64,000 nucleotides of DNA from Microbacterium sp. Root61 (GTDB lineage Bacteria > Actinomycetota > Actinomycetes > Actinomycetales > Microbacteriaceae), in assembly GCF_001427525.1 (NCBI RefSeq), contig NZ_LMGU01000002.1:273010-337009 (forward strand). Direction: 5' to 3'. Numbering within the stretch: position 1 is the first letter of the stretch; every line of letters begins with the position of its first letter. Below, piece by piece: positions 1 through 7,866 of the stretch. The position numbers and the translations under genes were made by a program. The notes beneath the pieces were generated by a model. It was given only the letters and a program-made list of their open reading frames with translations, was not told where the DNA came from and ran no database searches.

Positions 1-209
1 GACAGCGATCAACTCTGCCTTGACGTCGGCGGTCAGCTCACACGATCAAGCACCACGGCCGGTGGCGCGTGCACCAGATCGCCGACAGCGGCGGCGCCCT
101 GGAATGGACCTCACCCACCGGACGCCACTACCGCGTCGATCCCGAACGGAAAGTTCCCACGTTCACGCCATCCAGAACCGATCGCGACACTGCCATGCCG
201 CCGTTCTGA
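1..209 (+). pseudogene. 3' fragment of a DUF222/HNH endonuclease, apparently frameshifted
   Basis: The frame ending at the TGA at 207-209 reads HTIKHHGRWRVHQIADSGG, then EWTSPTGRHYRVDPERKVPTF. This is the C-terminal signature of the 13E12-type DUF222 proteins with an HNH nuclease domain, which are abundant in Microbacteriaceae. The HH-containing start is the end of the HNH motif. Moving upstream, this frame hits a TGA at 21-23, while the expected preceding residues (DSDQLC) continue in the frame starting at base 1. A one-base shift near 18-24 would join them. The rest of the gene lies outside the window. It may be a decayed copy or contain a sequencing error. Confidence 0.6.
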
Positions 210-369
210 GTCGATACCGGATCGGCCCCGGGAAGGAGGAGCGTGTTCACTCCGTCGACAACGTTTGGCGGTCCCATCGCAGTTCTGTCGATCAGTGAGG
301 CGCCAATAGCGGCTCAGCCCGACGCACACCTCTCCTAGGCATCCGGCACCAGGCGTCCAGTTCAGAAGG
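210..369. other. Intergenic interval, no convincing gene
   Basis: This interval lies between the HNH fragment (forward) and the diacylglycerol-kinase-like gene (reverse), so it separates two converging 3' ends. It holds a 31-codon ORF (GTG at 243, stop 336-338) with a purine-rich AGGAGG just upstream, but the spacing is only about 3 nt and the peptide resembles nothing I know. I see no clear terminator hairpin. Confidence 0.3.
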
Positions 370-1275
370 TCAGGCGTCCGGCGTGAAGAGGGTGAGCGCG
401 CCGGGATCGATCTCGATCGCGAGCGGCAGCGCGCCGATCGGGTCGCCATCCGCGTAGGCGGTCACGCCAGGGGCGGACAGGCGGATGCTGCGCACGCGAT
501 AGGTAGATACCTCGTCGATCGTGGTGTGCGTGCCCTTGTAGACGCGGGGCAGCAGGCGCAGCAGCCGAAGCCGTCCGGCGGGGCGGACGAGGGTGACATC
601 CAGCAGCCCGTCGCTCGGATCAGCGTCCGGGCAGATCGGGATGCCGCCCCCATAGCTGCTGCCGTTCCCCACCGTCGCCATGATGAGGTCGCCGACCACG
701 CGCGCGGGGGTGCCGTCGGCCAGCACCATGTCGATCTCGTACGGGATGCCGCGCAGCGTCAGGAACTCGATGAGGATCGCGATGTTGTATCGCGAACCGC
801 CGCGCGGCCACCGCATCGCGTTGGCGCGGTCGTTCACGCGCGAATCGAAGCCGCTGGCCAGCACCGAACCGAAATGCGCGGTCGTGCCGTCCTGACGTGT
901 GACGCGCGCAAGGTCGATCTGGCGCGTGCGACCCGCCGCGACCGTGTCGGCCGCGGCCAGGACATCCAGTTCCTTCAAGCCGACCGCGGAGGCCATGTCA
1001 TTGCCGGTCCCGGCGGGGATGATCCCCAACGGAATGCCGGTGCCGGCGAGCTCCTGGATCGCGAGATGCACGGTGCCGTCTCCGCCGGCGACGACGACGG
1101 CATCCGTCCCCAGACCGATCGCGGCGCGCAGCAGGTCGGTCGACTCCTCGGCACTGCCCCCGCTGACGATCGCGGTCCGCACCCCGTGCTCCCGCAGCCG
1201 CTCGGCGGCCTGCGGCGCGGCGTGGGTGTGCGCGCCCGAGCGCGCCGCCGGGTTCACGAGAAGCGTGACGTTCAT
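370..1275 (-). CDS. Diacylglycerol kinase / LCB5-YegS family lipid kinase
   Basis: A 301-residue protein with the DAGK catalytic fold. N-terminal MNVTLLVNPAARSG is the nucleotide-binding first strand, VVAGGDGTVH carries the GGDGT motif, and LGIIPAGTGNDMA is the second glycine-rich phosphate loop. The family phosphorylates diacylglycerol or related lipids using ATP, at the inner membrane face. I start at the ATG at 1275 because it overlaps the upstream stop by 4 bp (ATGA), implying translational coupling with the AGPS-like gene. The longer open frame upstream is GC-rich read-through. The substrate cannot be read from sequence. In the mycobacterial counterpart cluster (Rv2252) the kinase acts in phosphatidic acid and PIM-related metabolism. 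Confidence 0.85.
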   Translation of the reverse strand: MNVTLLVNPAARSGAHTHAAPQAAERLREHGVRTAIVSGGSAEESTDLLRAAIGLGTDAVVVAGGDGTVHLAIQELAGTGIPLGIIPAGTGNDMASAVGLKELDVLAAADTVAAGRTRQIDLARVTRQDGTTAHFGSVLASGFDSRVNDRANAMRWPRGGSRYNIAILIEFLTLRGIPYEIDMVLADGTPARVVGDLIMATVGNGSSYGGGIPICPDADPSDGLLDVTLVRPAGRLRLLRLLPRVYKGTHTTIDEVSTYRVRSIRLSAPGVTAYADGDPIGALPLAIEIDPGALTLFTPDA

Positions 1276-2945
1276 CCATCCTCCGCGGCGCGCACCAGCG
1301 CGCCGGGATTCATGATGCCCTGGGGATCCAGCGTCGCCTTGACGGCGCGCAGCACGGCGACTCCGAGCGGGCCGATCTCCTCCTCGAAATACGGGCGGTG
1401 ATCGCGGCCGACGGCATGGTGGTGGGTGATCGTGCCCCCTGCGTTCAGGATCGCGTGGGACGCGGCATCCTTCGCTCGCCCCCACTGCGCGGCGGGATCG
1501 GTGGTGAGGGCCGCCACCACCGTGAAGTACAGCGAGGCGCCGGCCGGATAGACGTGCGAGATGTGGCACATCACGATCGGCTTCGTACCGTCCGCGGTCA
1601 GCGACGCGGTGAGCGCCTCGGTGACGGACGACTTCAACCCCTCGAGTCCCGCCCACGTCGTCGCGGTCTCCAGCGTCTCGGCGAGTACGCCGAGGTCCAG
1701 GAGTGTGTCGCGCAGCGCAGGGGCGTTGAAGCGTCCCCGCTCCCACGACTGCGCGGGATCCGCGCCACGGGACTTCGCACCGCGGGCAGCGAAAACCGCT
1801 TCTGTCGCGGCCAGAGTGTGCTTCGCGTCCGAACCCTCGAAGGTGGCGATGGCGAGACATCCGCGCATCCGCGTGAAGTGCGCGCCCATCGCCGCGTTGA
1901 CCTTCGTCTCGCTCTCGTCGCTCAGTCGCAGAACGGTAGGGCGGATGCCGAGCTGTGTGAGTTCACGCAGTGCTGCGGCGCCCGACGCGAAGTCGGGGAA
2001 GGTCCACGCGCAGTACTCGGTGACGGCGGGAACGGGACGGATGCGGACCGTCACCTCGGTGAGGACGCCGAAGGCGCCTTCCGAGCCGAGGAACAGCTCG
2101 CGCAGGTCGGGGCCCGCGGCGCTCGCCGGTGCGCGGCCGAGATCGAGGTCGCCGACCGGGGTCGCGACACGCAGCGCGTGCACGAGATCGTCGAACCGGC
2201 CGTATCCGCGCGAAGCCTGGCCGCTCGACCGGGTCGCGGCGAAACCGCCGATCGAGGCGAACCGGAAGCTCTGCGGGAAGTGCCCGAGGGTGTAGCCCCG
2301 AGCGCCGAGCAGCTCCTCGGCCTGGGGACCGGTGGTTCCGGCGCCGAAGGTCGCGAGCAGGCTGGTCTCGTCGAGGTCCCACAGGGCGGCCGTGCGCTCC
2401 AGGTCCAGCGCGATGACGCTCGAGTGCGCTCCTGCGTCGGGGGCTACTCCGCCCACGACGCTGGTTCCGCCGCCGAACGGCACGACGGCGATCCCGCGCT
2501 CGCTGCAGGCCCGCAGCAGCTCAATGGTCTGATCGTGGTCGGCGGGGGAGACGACCGCATCGGGTGCGACCTGCGGGTCGGTGAGTCGGCGGGCGAGCAG
2601 GTCGGGAGTGCTCTTGCCGCCGAGGCACAACGCCCGTGCGGCATCGTCGCGGGTGGCGTGCTCGACGCCGACGATCGCCCCGAGGGCGGTGAGGTCGGCG
2701 TCGGAGAGACGGGATGCCGTGAGCCGGAGTTCGGCGCGCGGGCGGCGCGGCACGGGATGCGCCTTGCCCGGCAGGATCGTCGCGAGCAGGGTCTTGGCGC
2801 CCGCGGGCAGATGGGCTGCCGAGGCGGCATCACCCCAGATGTCCCACGTCATGCGCGGGCGGGGGAGCGGTATCGCGAGGGGCTCCCGATGAGGGGCGGT
2901 CGAGGGGGTTCGGCCGAGTTCTTCGGTGGGCTCCGTCGCATCCAT
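1272..2945 (-). CDS. FAD-binding oxidase of the alkyl-DHAP synthase (AGPS) type
   Basis: A 557-residue protein with a VAO/FAD_binding_4 domain. VVPFGGGTSVVGGVAP is the FAD pyrophosphate loop, and SSGQASRGYGRFDDLV and DLRELFLGSEGAFGVLTEV are segments typical of alkyldihydroxyacetonephosphate synthases. The C-terminal THHHAVGRDHRPY matches the conserved multi-histidine active-site motif of that family. Bacterial members may act on glycerol-phosphate or DHAP-type lipids, but few have known substrates. The start at 2945 is preferred because CATACT lies exactly 6 nt upstream, matching the leaderless pattern of this window. An in-frame ATG at 2963 would place the start inside the operator. It heads a two-gene unit with the lipid kinase and is divergent from TetR-glpD. 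Confidence 0.8.
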   Translation of the reverse strand: MDATEPTEELGRTPSTAPHREPLAIPLPRPRMTWDIWGDAASAAHLPAGAKTLLATILPGKAHPVPRRPRAELRLTASRLSDADLTALGAIVGVEHATRDDAARALCLGGKSTPDLLARRLTDPQVAPDAVVSPADHDQTIELLRACSERGIAVVPFGGGTSVVGGVAPDAGAHSSVIALDLERTAALWDLDETSLLATFGAGTTGPQAEELLGARGYTLGHFPQSFRFASIGGFAATRSSGQASRGYGRFDDLVHALRVATPVGDLDLGRAPASAAGPDLRELFLGSEGAFGVLTEVTVRIRPVPAVTEYCAWTFPDFASGAAALRELTQLGIRPTVLRLSDESETKVNAAMGAHFTRMRGCLAIATFEGSDAKHTLAATEAVFAARGAKSRGADPAQSWERGRFNAPALRDTLLDLGVLAETLETATTWAGLEGLKSSVTEALTASLTADGTKPIVMCHISHVYPAGASLYFTVVAALTTDPAAQWGRAKDAASHAILNAGGTITHHHAVGRDHRPYFEEEIGPLGVAVLRAVKATLDPQGIMNPGALVRAAEDG

Positions 2946-2951
2946 CGCGAC

Positions 2952-2978
2952 AGTATGACACATTCTGTATGTTTGTCA
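2952..2978. promoter_or_regulatory. Divergent leaderless promoters overlapping a palindromic operator
   Basis: Only 34 bp separate the two starts. On the reverse strand CATACT (AGTATG at 2952-2957) sits 6 nt before the ATG at 2945. On the forward strand TATGTT (2968-2973) sits 6 nt before the ATG at 2980. Between and over them lies an inverted repeat TGACA-N13-TGTCA (2956-2978), with a second nested dyad ACAT-N5-ATGT (2960-2972). One bound TetR dimer could block both promoters. That binding is inferred, not shown. Confidence 0.55.
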
Positions 2979-2979
2979 C

Positions 2980-3555
2980 ATGGTCGATGGTGTTCCGGAT
3001 ACGCAGACGGCGATTCTCGATGCGGCGCTCGAGGAGGTGCTCTCGCACGGCATTCGGCGCACGAGCGTGTCGGACATCGCTCGGCGCGCCGGTGTGGCGC
3101 GCCAGACGCTGTACCGGTACTGGCCCGACGCGCAGTCCGTCTTCGCCGCGTTGGTGACCCGCGAGCTCCTGGCGGTGCTGCCGGGGTCCGAGCGTGACGC
3201 CGCCACGCTCGACGAGCTCGTCGAGGTGCTGGTGTCCACCACCAGTCACATGCGTCGTATGGCCCTGGTCGATCGCCTGCGCGACACCGACCCGGAGCTG
3301 TTCGCGCACTACATCCTGGATCGGCTGGGGACGAGCCAGCGCGCGATCCACGCCGAGCTCGCGCGGCGGATCGCGCACGGGCAGCAGGCCGGATATGTCC
3401 GCGCCGGTGATCCGGCACAGCTCGCGGCCGTGGTGCTGCTCACCGCGCAGGCCTCGGTGCAGTCCGCGCCGCTGGTCGCCGAATGGATCGACGACGACGG
3501 CTGGAGCGCCGAGCTCGAACACCTGCTGCGCGGCTACCTGGGGTGCCGGTCATGA
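2980..3555 (+). CDS. TetR/AcrR-family transcriptional regulator
   Basis: A 191-residue regulator. Residues 6-50 (QTAILDAALEEVLSHGIRRTSVSDIARRAGVARQTLYRYW) form the TetR helix-turn-helix, and the remainder is a helical ligand-binding and dimer domain with no diagnostic motif. The ATG lies 6 nt after a TATGTT box, so the mRNA is probably leaderless. Its stop overlaps the glpD-like start by 4 bp (ATGA at 3552-3555). Position and the palindrome in the shared control region suggest autoregulation plus control of the divergent AGPS-like/kinase unit. A fatty acyl or glycerol-phosphate ligand is plausible but unproven. Confidence 0.9.
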   Translation: MVDGVPDTQTAILDAALEEVLSHGIRRTSVSDIARRAGVARQTLYRYWPDAQSVFAALVTRELLAVLPGSERDAATLDELVEVLVSTTSHMRRMALVDRLRDTDPELFAHYILDRLGTSQRAIHAELARRIAHGQQAGYVRAGDPAQLAAVVLLTAQASVQSAPLVAEWIDDDGWSAELEHLLRGYLGCRS

Positions 3556-5096
3556 CCCGCACCATGGGGCGCACGCCCTTCTCCTCGGCCCTGAACGCGA
3601 CCCGGCGCACCCGGGAGCTCGAGGCGCTGGGTGATGCGCCCGACATCGACGTGCTCGTGATCGGGGGCGGCGTCACCGGCGCGGGGATCGCCCTGGATGC
3701 CGCCAGCCGCGGCTTGCGCACCGTGCTGGTCGAACGTCACGACCTCGCCTTCGGCACCAGCCGGTGGAGCTCCAAGCTCGTGCACGGCGGCCTCCGCTAC
3801 CTCGCCTCAGGGCAGTTCGGCATCGCGCACGAGAGCGCGGCCGAGCGTCATCTGCTCATGACGCGGATCGCGCCGCACCTCACCCGGCCCCTGGCGCAGG
3901 TCATGCCGCTGTACGCTCCCGGTCACATGTCGCGAGGGGTATACATCGGCGCGGGCTTCGCCCTGGGCGACGGACTGCGCCGCATCGTCGGCACCCCGGA
4001 CGCGGTCCTGCACGCCCCCGGCCCCATCGGCCGCAACGAGACCCTGCGGCTCGTGCCAGCCGTCCGGCCGGAGGAACTGCGCGGGGGAATGCGCGGGTGG
4101 GACGGGCAGCTCATCGACGACGCGCGGCTCGTCGTGGCGATCGCGCGCACCGCCGCCGGGTACGGGGCATCCGTCCTCACCCGTGTGGAGGCCACGCAGG
4201 TCTCCGGGTACGGAGCCGTTCTGCGCGACACGCTCACCGGCACCGAGCTCACCGTGCGGGCCCGCGCCGTGCTGAACGCCACCGGCGTGTGGGCGGGCGA
4301 GGTCGATCCCGACGTGCATCTGCGACCCAGCCGCGGCACGCACCTCGTCGTCGATGCCGCACGCCTCGGGGGCGTGGACGTCTCGCTCACCGTTCCGGTA
4401 CCCGGATCGAGCAGCCGCTTCGTCTTCACCGTGCCGGCCCTGCACGGTCGCGCCTACATCGGGCTCACCGATGTGCCGGCCGACGGACCGCTGCCGGACG
4501 TGCCGCACGCCACCGATGCCGAGATCGACATGCTGCTCGAGACGGTGAACACGATGCTGGCCGAACCGCTGCAGCGCAGCGATGTGATCTCGACGTTCGC
4601 CGGGCTCCGCCCGCTGCTCACCGACGCGCGGGGGAGCGAGGACGCCACCAGCGACCTGTCCCGGCGCCACGCGATCCTGGAGTCCTCCACCGGCGTGCTG
4701 AGCGTCGTCGGCGGCAAGCTCACGACCTACCGCCGCATGGCGCAGGACGGCGTGGACGAAGCCGTCCGGCTCCGGCTCGGCGGCACCGATGCCGTGGCCG
4801 CGAGCGTGACCCGCTCGCTGCCCCTCGTCGGCGCGTGGCCCCGCGCGCGCCTCGACGAGATCGCCGCGCCGGCCCGTCTCGTGCGCCGGTACGGGGCCGA
4901 GGCGCCGTTCCTGGCGCGCCTGCCCGAGGGGTCGGATGCCGCGCGCGGCGTCACCGGGCGCGAGCTCGCGTGGGGCGTGCGGGTGGAAGGGGCCCTCACC
5001 GTGGACGACCTCCTGGACCGTCGCACCCGGCTCGGCCTCGTCGCGGCCGACCGCGACGCGTCGGTGGACGCGGCGACGGAGGCCCTCGCGCCGTAG
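3552..5096 (+). CDS. glpD: Glycerol-3-phosphate dehydrogenase/oxidase
   Basis: A 514-residue flavoprotein of the GlpD family, oxidising glycerol-3-phosphate to DHAP with FAD at the membrane. IDVLVIGGGVTGAGIALDAASRGL (about residues 27-50) is the FAD Rossmann motif, and GTSRWSSKLVHGGLRYL is the diagnostic GlpD block. A C-terminal helical domain follows (ARLVRRYGAEAPFLARLPEG). The start at 3552 overlaps the TetR stop by 4 bp. Location beside an AGPS-like flavoprotein and a lipid kinase suggests a role in glycerophospholipid turnover rather than only glycerol catabolism; no glycerol kinase or facilitator is adjacent. The same gene set occurs in Mycobacterium tuberculosis as glpD1, Rv2250c, Rv2251 and Rv2252 (from memory). 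Confidence 0.88.
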   Translation: MTRTMGRTPFSSALNATRRTRELEALGDAPDIDVLVIGGGVTGAGIALDAASRGLRTVLVERHDLAFGTSRWSSKLVHGGLRYLASGQFGIAHESAAERHLLMTRIAPHLTRPLAQVMPLYAPGHMSRGVYIGAGFALGDGLRRIVGTPDAVLHAPGPIGRNETLRLVPAVRPEELRGGMRGWDGQLIDDARLVVAIARTAAGYGASVLTRVEATQVSGYGAVLRDTLTGTELTVRARAVLNATGVWAGEVDPDVHLRPSRGTHLVVDAARLGGVDVSLTVPVPGSSSRFVFTVPALHGRAYIGLTDVPADGPLPDVPHATDAEIDMLLETVNTMLAEPLQRSDVISTFAGLRPLLTDARGSEDATSDLSRRHAILESSTGVLSVVGGKLTTYRRMAQDGVDEAVRLRLGGTDAVAASVTRSLPLVGAWPRARLDEIAAPARLVRRYGAEAPFLARLPEGSDAARGVTGRELAWGVRVEGALTVDDLLDRRTRLGLVAADRDASVDAATEALAP

Positions 5097-5125
5097 AGGT
5101 CGACGGCACGTTTTAGGCTGGACGC

Positions 5126-6427
5126 ATGGCCGATATCGACGCGCGGGCGCTCCCGCAGGACCCTTACTCCACTGCCGCCCTCGCTGAGGCCGGACTCGAG
5201 TATCGGCTGATCCCAGCCGACGGCGACGGCTTCCCGCACTTCCTGCAGGCGGTGAACCGTGGATTCCTCGGCGAGGAATCCACGTCCGAGCAGGTCGAGG
5301 CGTCGCGGACGGCGATCGGGTTCCGCCGTATGACCGGCATCTTCGACCGCTCGGGTCTGCAGCCCCTCGGTCCGGTCGCGACCGTCGATTCCTGGATCAC
5401 GCAGCTGACCCTGCCGGGTCGGCAGACGATCCCGATGTGGGCGATCAGCGGCGTCACCGTCTCTCCCACCCACCGGCGCAAGGGCATCGCCCGTGCGATG
5501 CTCGAGGGCGAGCTGCGCACGGCGGCGGCGGCCGGCATCCCGATCGCCGGTCTGACGGTGTCCGAGGCGACGATCTACCACCGCTTCGGCTTCTCGCCCG
5601 CGACGTATGCGACGGACTGGAGCATCGAGACGAAGCGGGCGCGCTGGATCGGGCCGCGGCCCGATGGTCGGCTCGACTTCCTGGACCGGGAGGCGCTGCC
5701 CGATGAGCTGAGCGCTCTGCACGAGCGTGTCCGCAATGCGCGCCCGGGCGAGGTGGCCGGATGGCCGGGGCTGTGGCAGCGCCAGGCGGGGACCACCCCC
5801 GGCGCCGAAGGCGGGCGCAAGGTGCGGGCCGTGCGCTATGCGGACGCCTCCGGCACCACGCGCGGCATCGCCGTCTACCGGATCACCGAGCACGACGCCG
5901 ACTTCACCAAGAACACGCTCAATCTTCAGCAGCTGATCACCGAGACCCCTGATGCCTACGCGGCCCTGTGGCGCTTCGTGCTCGAGCACGACCTCGTCGA
6001 GGTCGTGAAGGCTCCGCTGCGCTCGGTCGACGAGCCGTTGCGGTGGATGATCTCCGACCAGCGCGGCGCGAGCGTGACCACGAGCGACCACGGCTGGCTC
6101 CGCATCCTGGACGTCGTGACGACCCTGCAGGCACGCAGCTACTCGGCATCCGGCACGTTCGTGCTCCGCGTCGAGGACGCGCTCGGCTTCGCCGACGGCA
6201 CCTGGCGCATCGACATCGACGCCGCGGGCGCGGCGACGGTGACGGCGACGGATGCCGCCCCCGACCTGTCGATGACGGTCAACGAGCTGGGCTCGATCCT
6301 GCTCGGGGGAGTGCGCGCGGTCACGCTGTTCGCAGCCGGTCGCGTGCACGGAGATCGGGATGCCGCGACCGCTCTGGATGCGAGCTTCGCCTCGGCCGAC
6401 ACCCCGTATCTCGGACTCTGGTACTGA
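5126..6427 (+). CDS. Eis-like GNAT N-acetyltransferase with SCP2-like C-terminus
   Basis: A 433-residue protein with the architecture of the enhanced-intracellular-survival (Eis) family. It has an N-terminal GNAT domain whose acetyl-CoA loop is VTVSPTHRRKGIARAML (about residues 110-126), a second GNAT-like middle, and a C-terminal sterol-carrier-like domain (DLSMTVNELGSILLGG). The final residues PYLGLWY fit the family, where the C-terminal carboxylate takes part in catalysis. Eis enzymes acetylate amines such as aminoglycosides or protein lysines; the substrate here is unknown. TAGGCT (5114-5119) lies 6 nt before the ATG, so it is leaderless and probably monocistronic. Confidence 0.85.
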   Translation: MADIDARALPQDPYSTAALAEAGLEYRLIPADGDGFPHFLQAVNRGFLGEESTSEQVEASRTAIGFRRMTGIFDRSGLQPLGPVATVDSWITQLTLPGRQTIPMWAISGVTVSPTHRRKGIARAMLEGELRTAAAAGIPIAGLTVSEATIYHRFGFSPATYATDWSIETKRARWIGPRPDGRLDFLDREALPDELSALHERVRNARPGEVAGWPGLWQRQAGTTPGAEGGRKVRAVRYADASGTTRGIAVYRITEHDADFTKNTLNLQQLITETPDAYAALWRFVLEHDLVEVVKAPLRSVDEPLRWMISDQRGASVTTSDHGWLRILDVVTTLQARSYSASGTFVLRVEDALGFADGTWRIDIDAAGAATVTATDAAPDLSMTVNELGSILLGGVRAVTLFAAGRVHGDRDAATALDASFASADTPYLGLWY

Positions 6428-6509
6428 CCCGCGCCGATTGGCAGTCCGCCGTCGTGGCGTGGCGGCTGCCGTGGTCGTCGATGTCGCCGGCACCCGGCAG
6501 ACTTCGAGG

Positions 6510-7808
6510 GTGAGCATGAAGGCGGATGCGGTCGCCACCGCGGTGGATGAGCACCACGGTTCGATCGGGGTGGTGCAGGGCACGGCGATGTACATCGCCG
6601 CCGTCCTCGGCACCGGTCTGCTCGTGCTGCCCGGCGTCGCCGCGGCCGCGGCGGGTCCGGCCTCGATCGTCGCGGTCATCGCGGTGCTGATCCTGTCCGT
6701 GCCGCTCGCGGGGACGTTCGGTGCGCTCGCGGCCCGGTATCCCGATCCCGGAGGTGTGGCCAGCTATGTGCGGCGCGCCATGGGCCCGACGGCGGCGCGC
6801 ATGACCGGCTACTGGTTCTACTTCGGCGTCTGCGCGGGCACCCCCGTGGTCGCCGTGCTCGGCGCCGAGTACGTGGTCGCGGTCGCCGGCATCGACCGGG
6901 CGGCCGTGCCCATCCTTGCGCTCACGATCATCGCGCTGCCCTACGGCGCGAACCTCCTGGGCGTCCGTGTCGCCGGGTGGGCGCAGTTCGTCCTCACCGG
7001 CCTGCTCCTCGCCCTCGTCGTGGGCGTCGTGGCGCTCGCGCTGCCCGCGGTCGACCCGGTGCGCTTCACGCCCTTCCTGCCCCATGGCTGGGCCGGCGTC
7101 GGCACGGCCATCAGCCTGTTCGTCTGGGCCTTCGCCGGGTGGGAGGTCGGCACGCACATCTCGGGCGAGTTCCGCAATCCCCGCCGCGTCATCCCGATCG
7201 CGACCACCATTGCGCTGGTGCTGACCGGTGCCTCGTACCTGCTGCTGCAGATCGCGACGGTCGGCGTGCTGGGCGCATCCGCCGGAGACGACGTTGTCCC
7301 GCTCCTCACTCTGGTCTCCACGCTCGCGCCGGGTGTCGGCCCTATCGCGGTCGGCATCGTGGCGGCCATCGTCTCGCTCGGAGTGCTCAACGCCTACCTC
7401 GCCGCGTTCGGCAAGCTCGGGGCATCCCTCGCCCGCAACGGCGATCTGCCGCGCTGGTTCGAGCGCGGCGCCGACGCCGGCATGGTGCCGCGCCGTGCGC
7501 TCACCCTGACGCTCGCGGTCGGCCTCGTCTACTTCGCGGTCATGGTGTGGACCGGCCTGGACCTCGAGCCTTTCATCCTGATCCACACCAGCAACATGGT
7601 GGCCATCTACGCGGTCGGCATGATCGCGGCGGTGCTGATCCTGCCGCGCTGGAGTGCGGGGTGGTGGATGGCGGTGATCGCCGCGGTGCTCTCTGCCGGA
7701 CTCCTGATCCTCGCCGGCGGCAATCTGCTGCCCAGCATCCTCCTGGCCGCGATCGCGGTCGGCGTCACCGTGTGGCGACGCCTCCGGGCGCGCCGGCGCA
7801 CCCCGTAG
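6510..7808 (+). CDS. APC-superfamily amino acid permease
   Basis: A roughly 432-residue integral membrane protein with about 12 predicted transmembrane helices. The first helix contains GTAMYIAAVLGTGLLVLPG, the glycine-rich GxGxxxxxP-type substrate/Na+ site of APC transporters, followed by the conserved ALAARYPDPGGVASYV. It most resembles the YjeH-like branch, which exports amino acids such as methionine or branched-chain ones, but import is also possible. The start is either GTG at 6510 or ATG at 6516; no strong ribosome binding site decides it. It ends 8 bp before a strong hairpin shared with kgd. Confidence 0.82.
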   Translation: MSMKADAVATAVDEHHGSIGVVQGTAMYIAAVLGTGLLVLPGVAAAAAGPASIVAVIAVLILSVPLAGTFGALAARYPDPGGVASYVRRAMGPTAARMTGYWFYFGVCAGTPVVAVLGAEYVVAVAGIDRAAVPILALTIIALPYGANLLGVRVAGWAQFVLTGLLLALVVGVVALALPAVDPVRFTPFLPHGWAGVGTAISLFVWAFAGWEVGTHISGEFRNPRRVIPIATTIALVLTGASYLLLQIATVGVLGASAGDDVVPLLTLVSTLAPGVGPIAVGIVAAIVSLGVLNAYLAAFGKLGASLARNGDLPRWFERGADAGMVPRRALTLTLAVGLVYFAVMVWTGLDLEPFILIHTSNMVAIYAVGMIAAVLILPRWSAGWWMAVIAAVLSAGLLILAGGNLLPSILLAAIAVGVTVWRRLRARRRTP

Positions 7809-7815
7809 ACGAGAA

Positions 7816-7850
7816 ATCCCGCGGGAGTGCCTGAGGCGCTCCCGCGGGAT
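7816..7850. terminator. Bidirectional intrinsic terminator between the permease and kgd
   Basis: A perfect 12-bp stem, ATCCCGCGGGAG paired with CTCCCGCGGGAT, with an 11-nt loop, lies between the convergent permease and kgd stops. There is no long T tract, as is common in actinobacteria. Confidence 0.8.
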
Positions 7851-7866
7851 ATCGGTCCGCTCTCCG

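Noticed and set aside
243..338. 31-codon ORF with a nearby AGGAGG
   Set aside because: Spacing to GTG is too short and the peptide has no resemblance or context; kept only as part of the interval description.
4727..6679. A 650-codon reverse frame
   Set aside because: Antisense to the Eis-like gene, low-complexity composition, no start signal.
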